Assembly (NCBI RefSeq): GCF_050947335.1 | Contig: NC_134993.1 | Location: 7,812,001-7,876,000 of the forward strand | Reading direction: 5' to 3' | DNA: 64,000 bases | Source of the DNA: Megachile rotundata | Taxonomy: Eukaryota; Arthropoda; Insecta; Hymenoptera; Megachilidae | In this document: positions 12,890 through 24,330 of the stretch, one piece after another | How positions within the stretch are numbered: the first letter of the stretch is position 1 | Layout of the letters: the number at the start of each line of letters is the position of its first letter | The notes under the pieces: generated by a model | What the model was told of the DNA's origin: nothing | The model's database searches: none | Seen by the model: only the letters and a program-made list of their open reading frames with translations | Translations under genes and position numbers: made by a program

Positions 12890-13500
12890 CAATTGTTTAA
12901 TTATTGAATTGTTGAATTATTGAATTATTGAATCACTGAATCATTGAATCATTGAATCGTTGAATCGTTAAATCGTTGAATAATTGAATAATCGAATAAT
13001 CGAATAATCGAATTATTGAATTATTGTATTGCTGAAATATTGAATTACTGAATTAGTGAATTACTGAATTAGTGAATTACTGAATTACTGAATTACTGAA
13101 TCACTGAATTACTGAATTACTGAATCACTGAATAAGTGAATTACTGAATTATTGAATTACTGAATTACTGAATTATTGAATTATTGAATTAGTGAATTAT
13201 TGAATTATTGAATTATTGAATTACTGAATTATTGAATTACTGAATTATTGAATTACTAAATTACTGAATTACTGAATTACTGAATTACTGAATTACTGAA
13301 TCACTGAATTAGTGAACTACTGAATTACTGAATTACTGAATTACTGAATTACTGAATTATTGAATTACTGAATTATTGAATTATTGAATTATTGAATTAT
13401 TGAATTATTGAATTATTGAATTATTGAATTATTGAATTACTGAATTACTGAATCATTGAATTACTCAAACATGCAATTATTCAATCACTCAACCATTCAA
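12890..13500. repeat. TGAATTAC/TGAATTAT octamer array, about 600 bp
   Basis: Period is 8 bp throughout. Units vary mainly at the last two bases (AC, AT, AG, CA), and there are local runs of a single variant, for example TGAATTAT around 13370-13435. At the right end the phase flips towards ATTCAATC-type sequence. This is the second-largest clean octamer array in the window. Confidence 0.95.
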
Positions 13501-14466
13501 TTAAATTGTGTGGAAAAGTTACTTAGGACCTCGACAACACATATCAAGGCTAAGGTCGTTGTCGTCTCCTTTTTTCAATGTTTACCCTGAAATGTAGTAC
13601 TTTGAACATTATAACTATCATGGTGGTCGGAATAACTTACTTTCGGCTTGAAATTTAAAATGGCAGAATTTAAGTAACATTTAAGCAAATATATGTATAT
13701 TTAAAATACGTATATGTATACATATAATACTTTAATATTATATATATTTCGTAATGTATGAATAAACTTGCTATATGATATAGTTTAATAGCAAATATCC
13801 TTATTTTTACAATATTTACGATTTATTTTTAGTATTGTATTTTATTCAAAAATATCTCTATTTTACTTTATTCACAAATATATTCAGTTTATTAACAAGT
13901 ATATTTTATTCCTCCCGAAACACTTTGTATAAGCGTTTAATTAACATTTTCGATAAATAATAAATTAACTTACAGTTTAATAATATCCATTTGCAAATAT
14001 TTAATTTGCAGTCGCCTGCTATAGTGTTCTACAGTAAACTCTTTATAGAATATAGTATATCAGATTAAAAAGACCATTATCATTTTCGGATACAGGAGGC
14101 TGACAATAAATTGAATATTCACTAATGGATAAAATTAACAATAAGCTGTAAATTCATTAAGTCGTTGTTCGTTCCAATAATGAAGCCATTTTATGTTACG
14201 AATATTGACGAAACGTTTATGAAATCATTTTCATTAGATAATAAGCTTCACATTGATATGCCATAATTGCTATTTTGCATGTACTTTAATGTTATTAAAC
14301 TGTGAAGAGCTTCTCGTGTGCCAAAAATTGACTATTATTTGTTATAATTGGCAAATTGTAATTTCTTATATTGAAAATTATAATGACAGTTTTTTCAAAT
14401 TGATATATATATAACATGATCTATTTTTAACATACCTTTATTTAATTTTGAGAAATTTTGTCAGAT
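13501..14466. other. AT-rich unique DNA, no feature seen
   Basis: Contains TATA-rich stretches (13690-13760) and TTTATTCA-type low complexity near 13850-13920, but no gene or element. Confidence 0.4.
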
Positions 14467-14470
14467 TTAA

Positions 14471-15695
14471 GGGGTAACGCCACTCTAGAAGTCAGAAAAA
14501 AATGGGATTTTCGGGAATTTTTAAAGTAATAACCGTACAAGTTATAAGGTCAGAATAAAAAAGGCTTTATTAGATGTGTTTTGAAGATGGTTGGTAAATT
14601 TTTATAAACAATTTGCACTAAAAATGGCGGCTGTAGGTGCTAGCAAGCAACAACACTATTTCTTTGAAAGGGCTTCATGGCCGGACTGTTTTTTCATTAA
14701 CGCATGGTCCTAAGTCAAAAAATCAAAAAGTTTCTCATATTATATAGCAAAATCTATGGAACATCGTACGGAAATTAAAAAATATTAATAATTATTAATT
14801 TAGTGTAGATATGAACAAAAAGTTTCGAAAAACGGCAGAAAATTCAGCATTAAATTGTTAATAAAAAGTTAAGTAGTTAATTAATCAAAAAATCCGTACG
14901 ATGTTCACTGCGTTATATTATTTTGCACCTCTCTACGAAATTTCAAGTCGATTAGTTAAAAACTTTTCGAGTGATTTGTCTGGCCAGTTCAAATAAAGTG
15001 ATTTCGAGAAAAACGCGTTTAAAGTTTTGATTGCCATTCAGCATAAGAAATTTGTTACATAACTTTAATCAGCGATGCCTGCACCATACATTTGGCCTTC
15101 TATTTTAACATCCTCCACGTCCTTTTCCTTCTTATAGGATCTAAGATTCAATCTCGATATTTTTGAAGCTTCATTCAAAGATCGTTCTGAAAATTCTATG
15201 CATCGGGCGTCGACTTGTAGGCAAAAATTGTAACAATTTTCTCCGACAGACATATCCAAGGCTTTTATTAGTTTCATTACAGTGAATAATCCATCTTTGA
15301 ATATGCAAACAGATATTTTTTCGACGGATTCATAGTGTCAACGGTGTTGACAAAACCATAATAAATACTCAACTCATCAATGAGTTTTCTTGACAAATTT
15401 CACTTTCCTTCAAGAACTTTGTCTATTTTTTCAAATTGGGGGTCATTGTTTATTAACCTAGCTGAATCAGGCCTTTTGCCTTTACCCAGGTACCGTTCTC
15501 TACGCTGATTATTGTGCGCGTATCCGCAAATTACGCTGCGCCAACCAAAGAGTGGTTGCTTTCCACCTAAAAAAATTCATATTTCCGACCTGCCCCCCAC
15601 TTAAAACTTTTTTCTCATATTCTATACATAATAAAGCATCATTTAAGCAAAAAAAAAAAATCGATTTTTTCAAAATTCTAGAGTGGCGTTACCCC
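14471..15695. mobile_element. TTAA-flanked DNA transposon (Kolobok/Mutator-like), internally deleted
   Basis: Perfect 20-bp terminal inverted repeats, GGGGTAACGCCACTCTAGAA at 14471-14490 and its complement at 15676-15695, are flanked on both sides by TTAA (14467-14470 and 15696-15699). TTAA duplication with purine-rich termini is known for the Kolobok superfamily, and TTAA is also the piggyBac target. The internal transposase remnant on the minus strand resembles the metazoan Mutator-like transposase family (tail ending GAGIAD), so the superfamily name stays open. At 1225 bp with only the ends of a transposase gene, this copy is non-autonomous. Confidence 0.9.
15062..15600 (-). pseudogene. 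Transposase remnant inside the TTAA element
   Basis: Minus-strand reading gives, in order, a segment with RKLIDELSIYYGFVNTV (about 15345-15400), resembling the LTDKLIDxLxxYYG region of Mutator-like transposases found in many invertebrates. It then gives an uninterrupted 70-codon C-terminal tail (15065-15277) with CYNFCLQVDARCIEFSERS and a final QMYGAGIAD before the stop. In the family these two segments are separated by a long catalytic core containing a conserved NESFN-like motif. That core is missing here, and stops interrupt the upstream part. The piece is therefore the scar of an internal deletion, not a gene. Family recognition is from memory of the motif pattern, and I could not search. 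Confidence 0.7.
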
Positions 15696-15699
15696 TTAA

Positions 15700-16867
15700 A
15701 ATCGTTTATATTTTTGTGATTTTTGTTTTTATTGCCAGATTAATCATTACAAGTCATTAATTATTTTTGATAATTAAATAAAATTTTGTGTTAACTGTAA
15801 TTAAATTAATTGTGAGATCTGTGCCACTTGAATGTGAATTTAATTTCCATTCCAATTCATTTTTACAATTTACTCTCCTCTTTTTGTACTCTTTGGTATA
15901 TTTTATATCACGTCATAATAATAATTCATTATTTCATCTTCTAATAAATCATTGCAATAAGTTTAATATTAATAATGTGCGAAATAGACTCAAAATAAAA
16001 TAACTGACATAACCTCAACGTAATCTCTATTCATTGTATTTAATGATTTATATAACAATGAAGTACATATGAATTTTATTAAAATAATTTATATTATATG
16101 TTCACAATAACTCGGTATCAATCTTGTTTTCTAGTAAACCAATATTAGATATCTTGTTTAGAGACCTAATCTAACCTCAATTCAATCTTTGTCCCGTTTA
16201 TGCACTTATGTTCTAACAAAGTTACACATACTTTATTAAGAGACTAAAACTAATTTTACAGTAAAACATTTCCTTAAATTCGGTAACTACAATTGAAATA
16301 TAATACGAGTTATTTCTACCTTCCACATTTGCACCTCAATCTTTTTGCGCGGTGAATTCGTGCAACAAGAATATTAAAGAAAAATCCGATTTCCACGAAA
16401 AAACTCTATTCTACTTTTTCGATTTACTTTTGCATGAGAAATCAGCAGCTTCCCACTTGTACGCGGTAAAAATAGAAAATGTAGACTTGTAAATTAAAAT
16501 GTACGTTTGACAAGAAAAACAATAAAAAAGGGAGCACATATGGGAAGGAAGGAGTATATTTCATGAAACAAAGACACGTACGATTGTGTCGTTTTCCGCT
16601 CGACGTTTTATTTAATTTGTCAACGTCAGTCAGGCCGAGGTTGAAGAGTCGATGACACGATCGTCAAATCTTCAATCAAAATATGACGAAACCGAAGCGC
16701 GACACCACGCCATTTTAACCGTAATTAATTTCGGCAGGATTCGTATCACGTGGGTAATTCCGATCATGGCCGATGATTCCATACTAACGCGATTCACGTT
16801 CGCGAAATAATTATTCCATTGTCCATCGTGAACATCCGTGTATTTATACAGGCGATAATATTTTTCA
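15700..16867. other. AT-rich unique DNA; GC-richer block 16320-16850
   Basis: The 71-codon frame at 15788-16003 has no recognisable motif and lies in AT-rich DNA. The block 16320-16850 has CpG-containing unique sequence (for example around 16660-16700 and 16780-16805) and no repeats; possibly conserved non-coding DNA. Confidence 0.35.
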
Positions 16868-17172
16868 CAAACGTTTTTTTGTTATGAAACTTTCATCAAT
16901 GTTTTTGTGACATTTTTCTGATTATAATGAGACCAGACACGACGTAATTTGAAACATTTATTTGTATTACCAGGTGTTTATGCGAGGATTTATTGTAGCG
17001 AGATACGGTAAACGGACGACACGTCGGATAACTTCGTTACTTTTCGGTGCTATTCGGATCATCTCGTGATAGTCCGAAGACGTAAACTTCTACGACTAAA
17101 ATGTCTGAATAAGTTATTTTGAGTAAATATGCCCTGAACAACGAGTTTGGTGTCATTTTAATCAGGAAAGTG
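16868..17172 (+). mobile_element. Repeat G copy 2, short inverted-repeat (MITE-like) element
   Basis: Same orientation as copy 1 at 11066-11375 and about 5.8 kb away. Inverted repeats TTTCTGATTATAATGAGACC (from about 16914) and the complement of GGTGTCATTTTAATCAGGAAA (to 17169) bound about 256 bp. The internal GACACGTCGGATAACTTCG segment is the best-conserved part. No open reading frame. Confidence 0.75.
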
Positions 17173-17966
17173 GCGCGAATGTGATGGAGAATAAAACAGC
17201 AATGCATTAGCTTTATAAATACTCAAACAGATCAATTTGTGAATGTATAAATTTCGAAAATAAATAAATATTGAGAATCTTGATACATTCATAATATAAT
17301 ATATATATTAATTATTTGAAATTTTCATAACATAAGACAAGAAAATTCTCAACTTTTTACATAACTTTTATAACCGCTAATACACAAATATATTATCACC
17401 AAATATTTTGAAATAATATTTATACATATTAAAAATATTATACTATTGTAAAGAGGTAGTATCATTGCAGAAGTTATGGTGGGTTCCAAAACAAGCATGA
17501 GATTCTATCAGTTTCAGTCTACTGTTTATCGATAATCAAAGGTCAGCATCAAGGCGATCGAGGGTAACATGGCTTGTTCTTGTCCCACCTGTGCATACAA
17601 ACATCGATAGGAAGATTATTCCCCGAGAATGGTTGTATCGCTTCATAAATCGTTCGATTTATCGTTGCTGACTCACCGGGATCTGCTCACGGTGTATTGC
17701 TGCCCTTAGGGCAATCTCATGGGGTTTCGTGATCTATAGGAAACCGTCAACAATTTGCTGCAACTTTTACCTAACTTCTGCGTCTTCCTCCCTTCTTCTT
17801 TTGGGAATAATAATAAATTACGTACGTCGTTATAACAATTGATTATGTATAATAATATATTAGCTGTTATAATTTATAATAATGTGTAATATTATATCAT
17901 AATAAATTATCATAATAATCATGTTTGTCATAGTAAATTATATTTGTTGTATATATTTATATTGTA
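17173..17966. other. Unique DNA; AT-rich with GC-richer block 17460-17780
   Basis: No gene or element is recognised. The block at 17460-17780 is unique, moderately GC-rich sequence; 17790-17960 is TAATAAATTAT-type low complexity. Confidence 0.4.
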
Positions 17967-18185
17967 TACAGGGTGTCCCGCAATTAGTGTAGGACCCGAA
18001 AAGGGGTGGTAGGTGGGGCGATTCTGAACAACTTTTTCCTTTGCCAAAATATTGGTTGAGGCTCCATTTTCGAGTTATTAGCAAAAAACACTGACCAATG
18101 AGAGCGTGCATAGACTGGGCGCGCGAAAGCGTGAGCGACAGCTTCGAATATGACGGCCGATCGTCGTCGTGAACAAACGTATTGA

Positions 18186-18232
18186 TACCGTCGGTATAAC
18201 GTCGGTATAACGTCGGTATATCGTCGGTATAA
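18186..18232 (+). repeat. 11-bp tandem array in the left arm of element 1
   Basis: Four copies of CGGTATAACGT (one variant with TATCG), mirrored by about five copies in the right arm at 19670-19717. The arms carry different copy numbers, so the array can change within an arm. Confidence 0.85.
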
Positions 18233-18262
18233 CAGGAAGCTATTAGGTAAAAGTTAAACCGA

Positions 18263-19639
18263 ATAATGAATTAACATGTTAAGAATAATATTAAGTTCTT
18301 CGTAATTCGTGAATGGGAGATAAACCAATTAGTTGTTGTTTACCCAGACCAAGTATCTTGTATTTATTTTAAGCCTTCAAAAAGGAAAAAGAATAAATTC
18401 ACGAAAATTCATTCTGTCGATTATTCTAATGAAGCAAATGAATAAATTCACGTTTCAAAACGAATGAGTACCTTCCCTACGAAATGGGATAAAATTGGAA
18501 TAAAATATCTAATGCAGTACCTCATTGAAGTGAAATGAATCAATTGCTGCGTACGTATAATTTTAAAAATACGGAAACAACTTAAATAAAACTTACCCAT
18601 TGATTCATGAAAAAACTAGCTTCGATAAAAAATATTTGTGTCACCGGGTAGATCTACCGATCAGAGCATCAACAGCTGATATCCTGGCAGGGTCAATGAA
18701 CTCTCAATTTATTTCACTGTCTCTTTCTAATAATTGCACAACATAAGCACGACCGGTAAACGGACCGAATAAAAACGCGTGAACGATTATTCATAGATAT
18801 GTATGTTTAACGATACGCTATATTCTCATTATAAGGTATCCGAATTGAGGAATCGATATTATATTGTATTTTATTAGAAGACATTGTTAGAATGGCCACG
18901 GATCGCGGTTTCGTTCTCGATCGCGAGGCATACGTCGCGAACGGTTGCTATGCAACGATGATCTGTTGAACGACTGCGGCGTCGATCGACAGTCATCGTT
19001 TATTGTCGAAAGATACATGTTGAAATAAAATGTATCGTTGTTTTTAATAAAAAATTCTGTTTTCTTGCTTTCAAGATAATACAGTTTAAATTATTTATGA
19101 ATATTCGATTATGTGTTTTCATTCGTCGTATTTATGTGCTGAACTCACAGTGAAAATTAGTGAAAATTAGTGAAAAATGACAGAAAAAAGTGATAATGAA
19201 AACTAATAATGAGAGATGACAGTGATAGGTGACAGTGAAGTTTCTTGAGAGTTTTTTCAGAGTTTCTATTATTTATGAGAACAGTAGGGATCGGTGGATT
19301 GGCCCAGTGACAGAGATGCATTTTCATCGTGATTATTTGCGGTTCAATGGGTGAGTTACATTTAAATTTATTAATTATTCAATTCAAATTTTTATTTGTT
19401 GAATAGAAAAGTTATTTACTTTTTAAAAATGAGAATTTGTTCTTTTTCATCATCACAATATCGAACGAAAATAATTTTCCATATTTTATCCGTTATTTCT
19501 TTGCCATAACGAATAAACGTATCGAATAAATTCGATTTACTTTGATTACGTGAGTAGAGACTAATTTTGTTATTTTTTATTCATGAATAAATGATAATTC
19601 AAAAATAATCCAGATTTTTTTATTCATTATTTAATGTAA
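18263..19639. other. Interior of element 1, with a GC-rich segment 18880-19020
   Basis: AT-rich apart from 18640-18800 and 18880-19020. The second segment begins TGTTAGAATGGCCACGG, which has the look of an LTR start, but I found no matching CTAACA end or target duplication, so I do not call one. No open frame longer than about 60 codons. Confidence 0.4.
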
Positions 19640-19935
19640 CTTTCATCTAACAGCTTTCTATTATACCGACGTTATTCCGACGTTATACCGACGTTATACC
19701 GACGTTATACCGACATTATCGATACATTTGTTCACGACGACGATCGGCCGTCATATTCGAAGCTTTTGCTCACGCTTTCGCGCACCCGGTCTATGCGCGC
19801 TCTCATTGGTCAGTGTTTTTTGCTAATAACTCGAAAATGGAGCCTCAACCAATATTTTGGCAAAGGAAAAAGTTGTTCAGAATCGCCCCACCTACCACCC
19901 CTTTTCGGGTCCTACACTAATTGCGGGACACCCTG

Positions 19936-20400
19936 TATACATGTATGTAGTATGTGTATGTTTCATTTCACTGCATGTATGTAGTATGTAGTATGAAACA
20001 TATATGTAGTATGTGCTATTTATTAATTATGCGTATAGACGTCATATACGTTGTATATATTTTTTATAAATTATATCTGCTATATATGATCTTTGTGAAA
20101 CACATATGTTACTGATGAACTATATATATCATATACATTATGTACGTTATATAAATTATGTAGTTTGTTCATGGATTACATATACTATATGCATTATTTA
20201 TAAATTAAATATGTTGTATACGTTCTTTGTAAATTACATACTTTGTACACACATTACAAATATATATGTATGTAATGCATATATATTCTACCAATTTATT
20301 AACTATGTCAATGACGTATCTTCATCTTACCGATATCATGACATACTAAAACCTAACTGCATAAAATATTGTATCTGTTTTAAACCGTAATATACCACGT
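19936..20400. repeat. TATATGTA-rich low-complexity sequence
   Basis: Runs of ATGTATGTAGTATG (19940-20010) pass into TATATACATTATATA-type sequence. The 94-codon frame 20106-20390 is a product of this composition. Confidence 0.65.
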
Positions 20401-21738
20401 TATCTTTCATTTCTTACTTGTTTATAGATCATGAAAGAGGTTGCAAGAACTTCGGAAGCTATTTTAAAAATTTACGTTTACAGTATACACGAAGTATTGA
20501 TATTTTAAACAGTACGCTTTAATGCTCTTTTACGCGGAACACTCCCCGAAGGAAAGATATGCAATTCCATTTAAAATAAAATGCACCTGCATTTTTTGAG
20601 TGTACTGTTGCGTTCACAAAGTCGTATTAACCTTTTTATACCACTCTTCTGTTTTTTACTAAATTTAAAATGTAATTCACTTCAGTAAAGTATAAAAGAT
20701 GATACACTGATTAACTGGTCTATTTTCTTCTATTTTCTATTTTCCTTTCTATTTTCACTTGAAAGTGAAAATAGAAAAAGTTGTGTGGTATATTTTAACT
20801 TTCTACGACATTTTTTATAAAGCTGCACAGGTTAGGTGCAACTGCATTTTTTTCTGTAATGCAATAATTTTTTTGTTAATCGATCTATTTTATTATTCTA
20901 GATATAAAAGTCAAGATCATCAACGTGGCAATACTTCACTATTTGACATTCTACGTCAAATTCGCATTTTACTTTACTTTGTTGCGTATGATCCAGTCCG
21001 AACACTTCAGTTTTTCAATTTTTTCATTACAAGTTTTAATTGATTCGAGCAATGAATTTTATGCTCTGTTAAATCATCCAGCAAAAGAACCAAAATTTTA
21101 CCTTTTAGATCAAATTTGTATTTAACGAAGATTTTCTGCGAATATCGTACTTCATAAGCTGACGTATCTTGCTCATATTTTAATTTTAATCTTTGCCAAG
21201 ACGAGTGTGAGGAATATAGTGCACGATTTAAATTGCTATCGTTAAAAAAAATAGGAATAGGATGGTTCGATAACCATCATGTAACGAAAAATGTAAAAAA
21301 TGTGTTCGAAAATAGAGTGGAACAATGGAATTTTCGTGCAGTTTCGTATTAAAGTACGTTTCGAACATGAAATGGCAGATATGTGGCATATTGACATTTT
21401 TATGAAGTTGCTAGTTTATATGCTGGATAACAAAAGAGATCGAGTGGATTAACAAGAAAACTAGGTTGCATTAAAAAATAAAGCGCAGTTGCATTTAACG
21501 GGCACTGATGTATCCACATAAAAGATAAGGTCATAGGAAGTTAGGACTACACCACATTTTCTCTATTTTTATGTAGAAACCCCCTGTTCTTAAAATCACC
21601 CTTACACTTCTAAAACAACCCCCATACACGTCAATTTTTAAAACCTTGCACAATTGTCCATTACTGTATTGTTATACAGTACAAATATAATGTTATACAG
21701 TAATATTTAAAATTGTTATATACTTGTCCAATATAAAG
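20401..21738. other. AT-rich unique DNA with a short hairpin
   Basis: A perfect 14-bp inverted repeat, TTCTATTTTCACTT, with a 2-bp loop occupies 20747-20776. It is too short and A/T-rich to call a functional RNA. Open frames at 20759-21125 overlap this hairpin and show no motif. The segment 21703-21738 (TTAAAATTGTTATATACTTG) recurs in direct orientation at about 23230-23270, on the far side of the following fold-back. Confidence 0.4.
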
Positions 21739-22251
21739 AGTATATCTAAAGTCCGACCCCACCCTTATAATTCAAAAATAGCTTTAAATATGGAAAAATG
21801 TTTCAGACGAAAGTTGCAGAATATCAAGGGAACATGGTGGCAAAATTCGACTTTGGATGGACGTTCGAAGGTCAAGCATCTTCAGTGTCTTAAATAGAAC
21901 TCCCATTTTTTATTGCATATTGTAGCCTTCGGATTTTCAAAACTATGTTTTTTTGTGCAAGTCATTTCCAAGATATGAAGTTTCAAGGTTGACAGACAGG
22001 TGGCGTAAATCTAATCGTGCAACCGCGGTGCACTTAGGGTAATGTGAATGCGATATGTCAACTTTGAAACTTCATACCTTGGAAATGACTTACACAAAAA
22101 ACGTAGGTAGTGTCTTGAAACGGGGGCTACAATATACAATTAAAAGGGAGTTCTATTTAAAAAACTGAAGATAGGTAAGGTCAAATTGCTGCCATATTAT
22201 GTTATGCACTTCTTGATGTCCTACAACTTTTGTCTGAAGTATTTTTCAATA

Positions 22252-23173
22252 CAGGGTGTCTCACAATTAGTGTAGGTCCTTGAAATGGAGAATAGCTGAC
22301 GTGATTCTGAATAAGATTTCCCTTTGCGAAAATAGGGTTCGAAGCTTCGTTTCTGAATTATTAAGGAAAAACACGGACCAATCAGAGCGCGAGGATTATT
22401 ACGCGTTGGATTACTACGCATTGGTTAATTACACATTAGATTACCACGCGTTAGATTCTTACGCTTAGAATTACCACGCGTTGCATTACTACGCGTTGGA
22501 CTATTGCGCGTTGCATTACTACGCGTTGGACTACTGGCCGTTGAATATCCACGCGCTGGATTACTACGCGTTGGATATCCACACGCTGAATTACTACGCG
22601 TTAGATTACTACGCATTAGATTCCTACGCTTATAATTACCACGCGTTGCATTACTACGCGTTGGACTATTGCGCGTTGCATTACTACGCGTTGGACTACT
22701 GGCCGTTGAATATCCACGCGCTGGATTACTACGCGTTGGATATCCACACGCTGAATTACTACGCGTTAGATTACTACGCATTAGATTCCTACGCTTAGAA
22801 TTACCATGCGTAGCATTATTACTTGTTGAATATGCACGTGCTGGATTACTACGCGTTGGATATCCACACGCTGAATTACTACACGTTATATTACTATGCT
22901 TGGGTTACTACGCGTACGATTACCACGCGTTGCATTACCACACGTTGCATTACTATGCGTTGGATTACTACGCGTTGGATAATTACGCGTTATCCGAAGC
23001 TGCCCCTCTCGCGTCTGCGCACGCGTAATCCTCGCGTTCTGATTGGTCCGTGTTTTTCCTTAATAATTCACAAACAAAGCTTCAAACCCCATTTTTGCAA
23101 AAGGGAAATCTTATTCAGAATCACTTCAGCTACCCTCCATTTCAGGGACCTACACTAATTGTGAGACACCCTG
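22252..23173. mobile_element. Long-inverted-repeat element 2 with a 15-bp satellite interior
   Basis: Starts CAGGGTGTCTCACAATTAG and ends with its complement, TA on each side. The inverted repeats are about 145 bp (22252-22395 and 23027-23173), including CGGACCAATCAGAGCG and its complement. They align with those of element 1 (17969-19935) over at least 130 bp, so the two are subfamilies. Unlike element 1, the whole interior is a tandem array. No transposase is present. Inserted in the right arm of fold-back F. Confidence 0.92.
22395..23000 (+). repeat. 15-bp satellite with a 165-bp higher-order repeat
   Basis: Unit TTACTACGCGTTGGA and variants (TTACCACGCGTTGCA, ATCCACGCGCTGGAT). A block of 11 units, 165 bp, starting at 22481 is repeated almost exactly from 22646 and partly a third time near 22810. 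CG dinucleotides are unusually frequent compared with the surroundings. The long open frames on both strands (22425-22781 minus, 22481-22798 and 22669-23028 plus) are 5-residue peptide repeats created by the array and are not called as genes. Confidence 0.93.
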
Positions 23174-23222
23174 TATTTAAAGTCGTTTATGAAATATAAC
23201 GGCGAGGACTTTAGAGATACCC

Positions 23223-24039
23223 TGTATGGAGATACTTAAAATTATTTGTTATATACTTGACCAATATAATATTGTTTCTTATTGTCAATAAGATACATTA
23301 AAGAAAAATAGAAATTGTAACTAATGAAACTACCACCTCTACAAAATCGTTTGTAAGAGATATTGAAAACTGGAGGTATACTTACGTTGAAGTCGGCCGT
23401 GCATTTTACCAAATCAGCTGGATGTCCAGAATACAGCCTCAATGATTGCAGTAGACCCTTTAAATAAACAATCAGGAAATAGTAGACGATTGCACGATAC
23501 ACATGGTTCGTCATCTTTCTTCACGAGTTTCGTTTTGCTCCTATTTCCGCTGTTCACCAAACGCAATGGTCACAATATACGAAATATCACCGTCTGATAA
23601 ATCAGTGTTCTTTTTTAATTAAATCAGAGTTTTGCAACTCTGCACGTCGTTACAGATATTCATACCGCAACATTTGCGTATTTAATATTCTGTAACGGGG
23701 TCATGCTGAAATGTTCAAAAAGAAAATAATGGATTTATTTTGAATAATTTTTTTTATGTGTACGTATTTTTAAACTAATTGCACATGTTAACTGAAAATT
23801 TATTCGTTTCTTTTCTCGTGTTTGATGTTTGTTAATTGCGTGAATGATTTTGGAACGCAATTAACGAATGCCAAATATGAGAAGGTATATGAAGATATTT
23901 TTTATTATTATGTTTGTATGTATATATAATTGTACAAAGTTTAATTTCATAATTGTCTATATATAATTGTTTTATGTAGTTTGTGTTAAGTAAGAATAAA
24001 TTAATCATATGCATGTAGTTGCGTGTAATTAGTACATTA
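23223..24039. other. Unique DNA, no gene supported
   Basis: Minus-strand frames 23242-23514 and 23832-24014 have no recognisable motif. The sequence 23330-23530 is less AT-rich and looks unique. Nothing else seen. Confidence 0.35.
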
Positions 24040-24330
24040 TATTATTACTCATTGTTGTTATTAATAAGTTACTTGTAATTATTAATAAATTACGTGTACT
24101 TATATTATTAACGAATTACTTGTAATTACAGTATTTATAAATAACACATAACATATTATTATTTGCAAATTACATGTTATATATAAATTTTTAATAAATT
24201 ACATGTAATATATAATTATTAATAAATTACATTTAATATATAACTATTCATGAATCACATGTAATACATTATTAACAATAAATTTAATGTAACGCATAAT
24301 AGTTAATAAATTACACGTAACTGATTAAAT
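24040..24330. repeat. 28-bp satellite
   Basis: The motif AAATTACATGTAAT recurs at 24168, 24196, 24224, 24252, 24280 and 24308, exactly 28 bp apart, with more diverged units from about 24066. Each unit contains the palindrome ATTACATGTAAT or a variant. Confidence 0.9.

Larger units (their letters stand above)
17969..19935. mobile_element. Long-inverted-repeat element 1 (CAGGGTGTCC ends, TA flanks)
   Basis: Begins CAGGGTGTCCCGCAATTAG and ends with its complement, flanked by TA on both sides (17967-17968 and 19936-19937). The inverted repeats run about 290 bp (17969-18262 against 19640-19935), including CCAATGAGAGCG near 18095 and its complement near 19808. Just inside each arm is a tandem array of an 11-bp unit, CGGTATAACGT, about 4 copies on the left (18186-18232) and 5 on the right (19670-19717). 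The 1.4-kb centre has no transposase I can recognise. TA duplication and a CAGGG terminus fit the Tc1/mariner group; the architecture is that of a fold-back element. The outer TIR is homologous to that of element 2 at 22252-23173. Confidence 0.9.
21739..23222. mobile_element. Fold-back element F, split by element 2
   Basis: After removing 22252-23173, two arms of about 240 bp are inverted copies of each other. The left arm (about 21741-22000) holds TCTAAAGTCCGACCCC, TTCAGACGAAAGTTGCAGAA, TAGAACTCCC and AAGTCATTTCCAAGATATG. Their complements follow in the right arm (22054-22251 then 23174-23222). About 55 bp of unique sequence forms the loop. The right arm resumes exactly after element 2 (TTTAAAGTCG ... 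GGACTTTAGAGATA), which proves the nesting. Part of an arm also occurs inside 51099-51584. No coding capacity. Confidence 0.85.

Noticed and set aside
20747..20776. Hairpin as a microRNA precursor
   Set aside because: The stem is only 14 bp with a 2-bp loop and A/T-rich, much shorter than a typical precursor.
22425..23158. Open frames of 105-119 codons in both directions
   Set aside because: They translate the 15-bp satellite inside element 2; both strands are open for the same reason.
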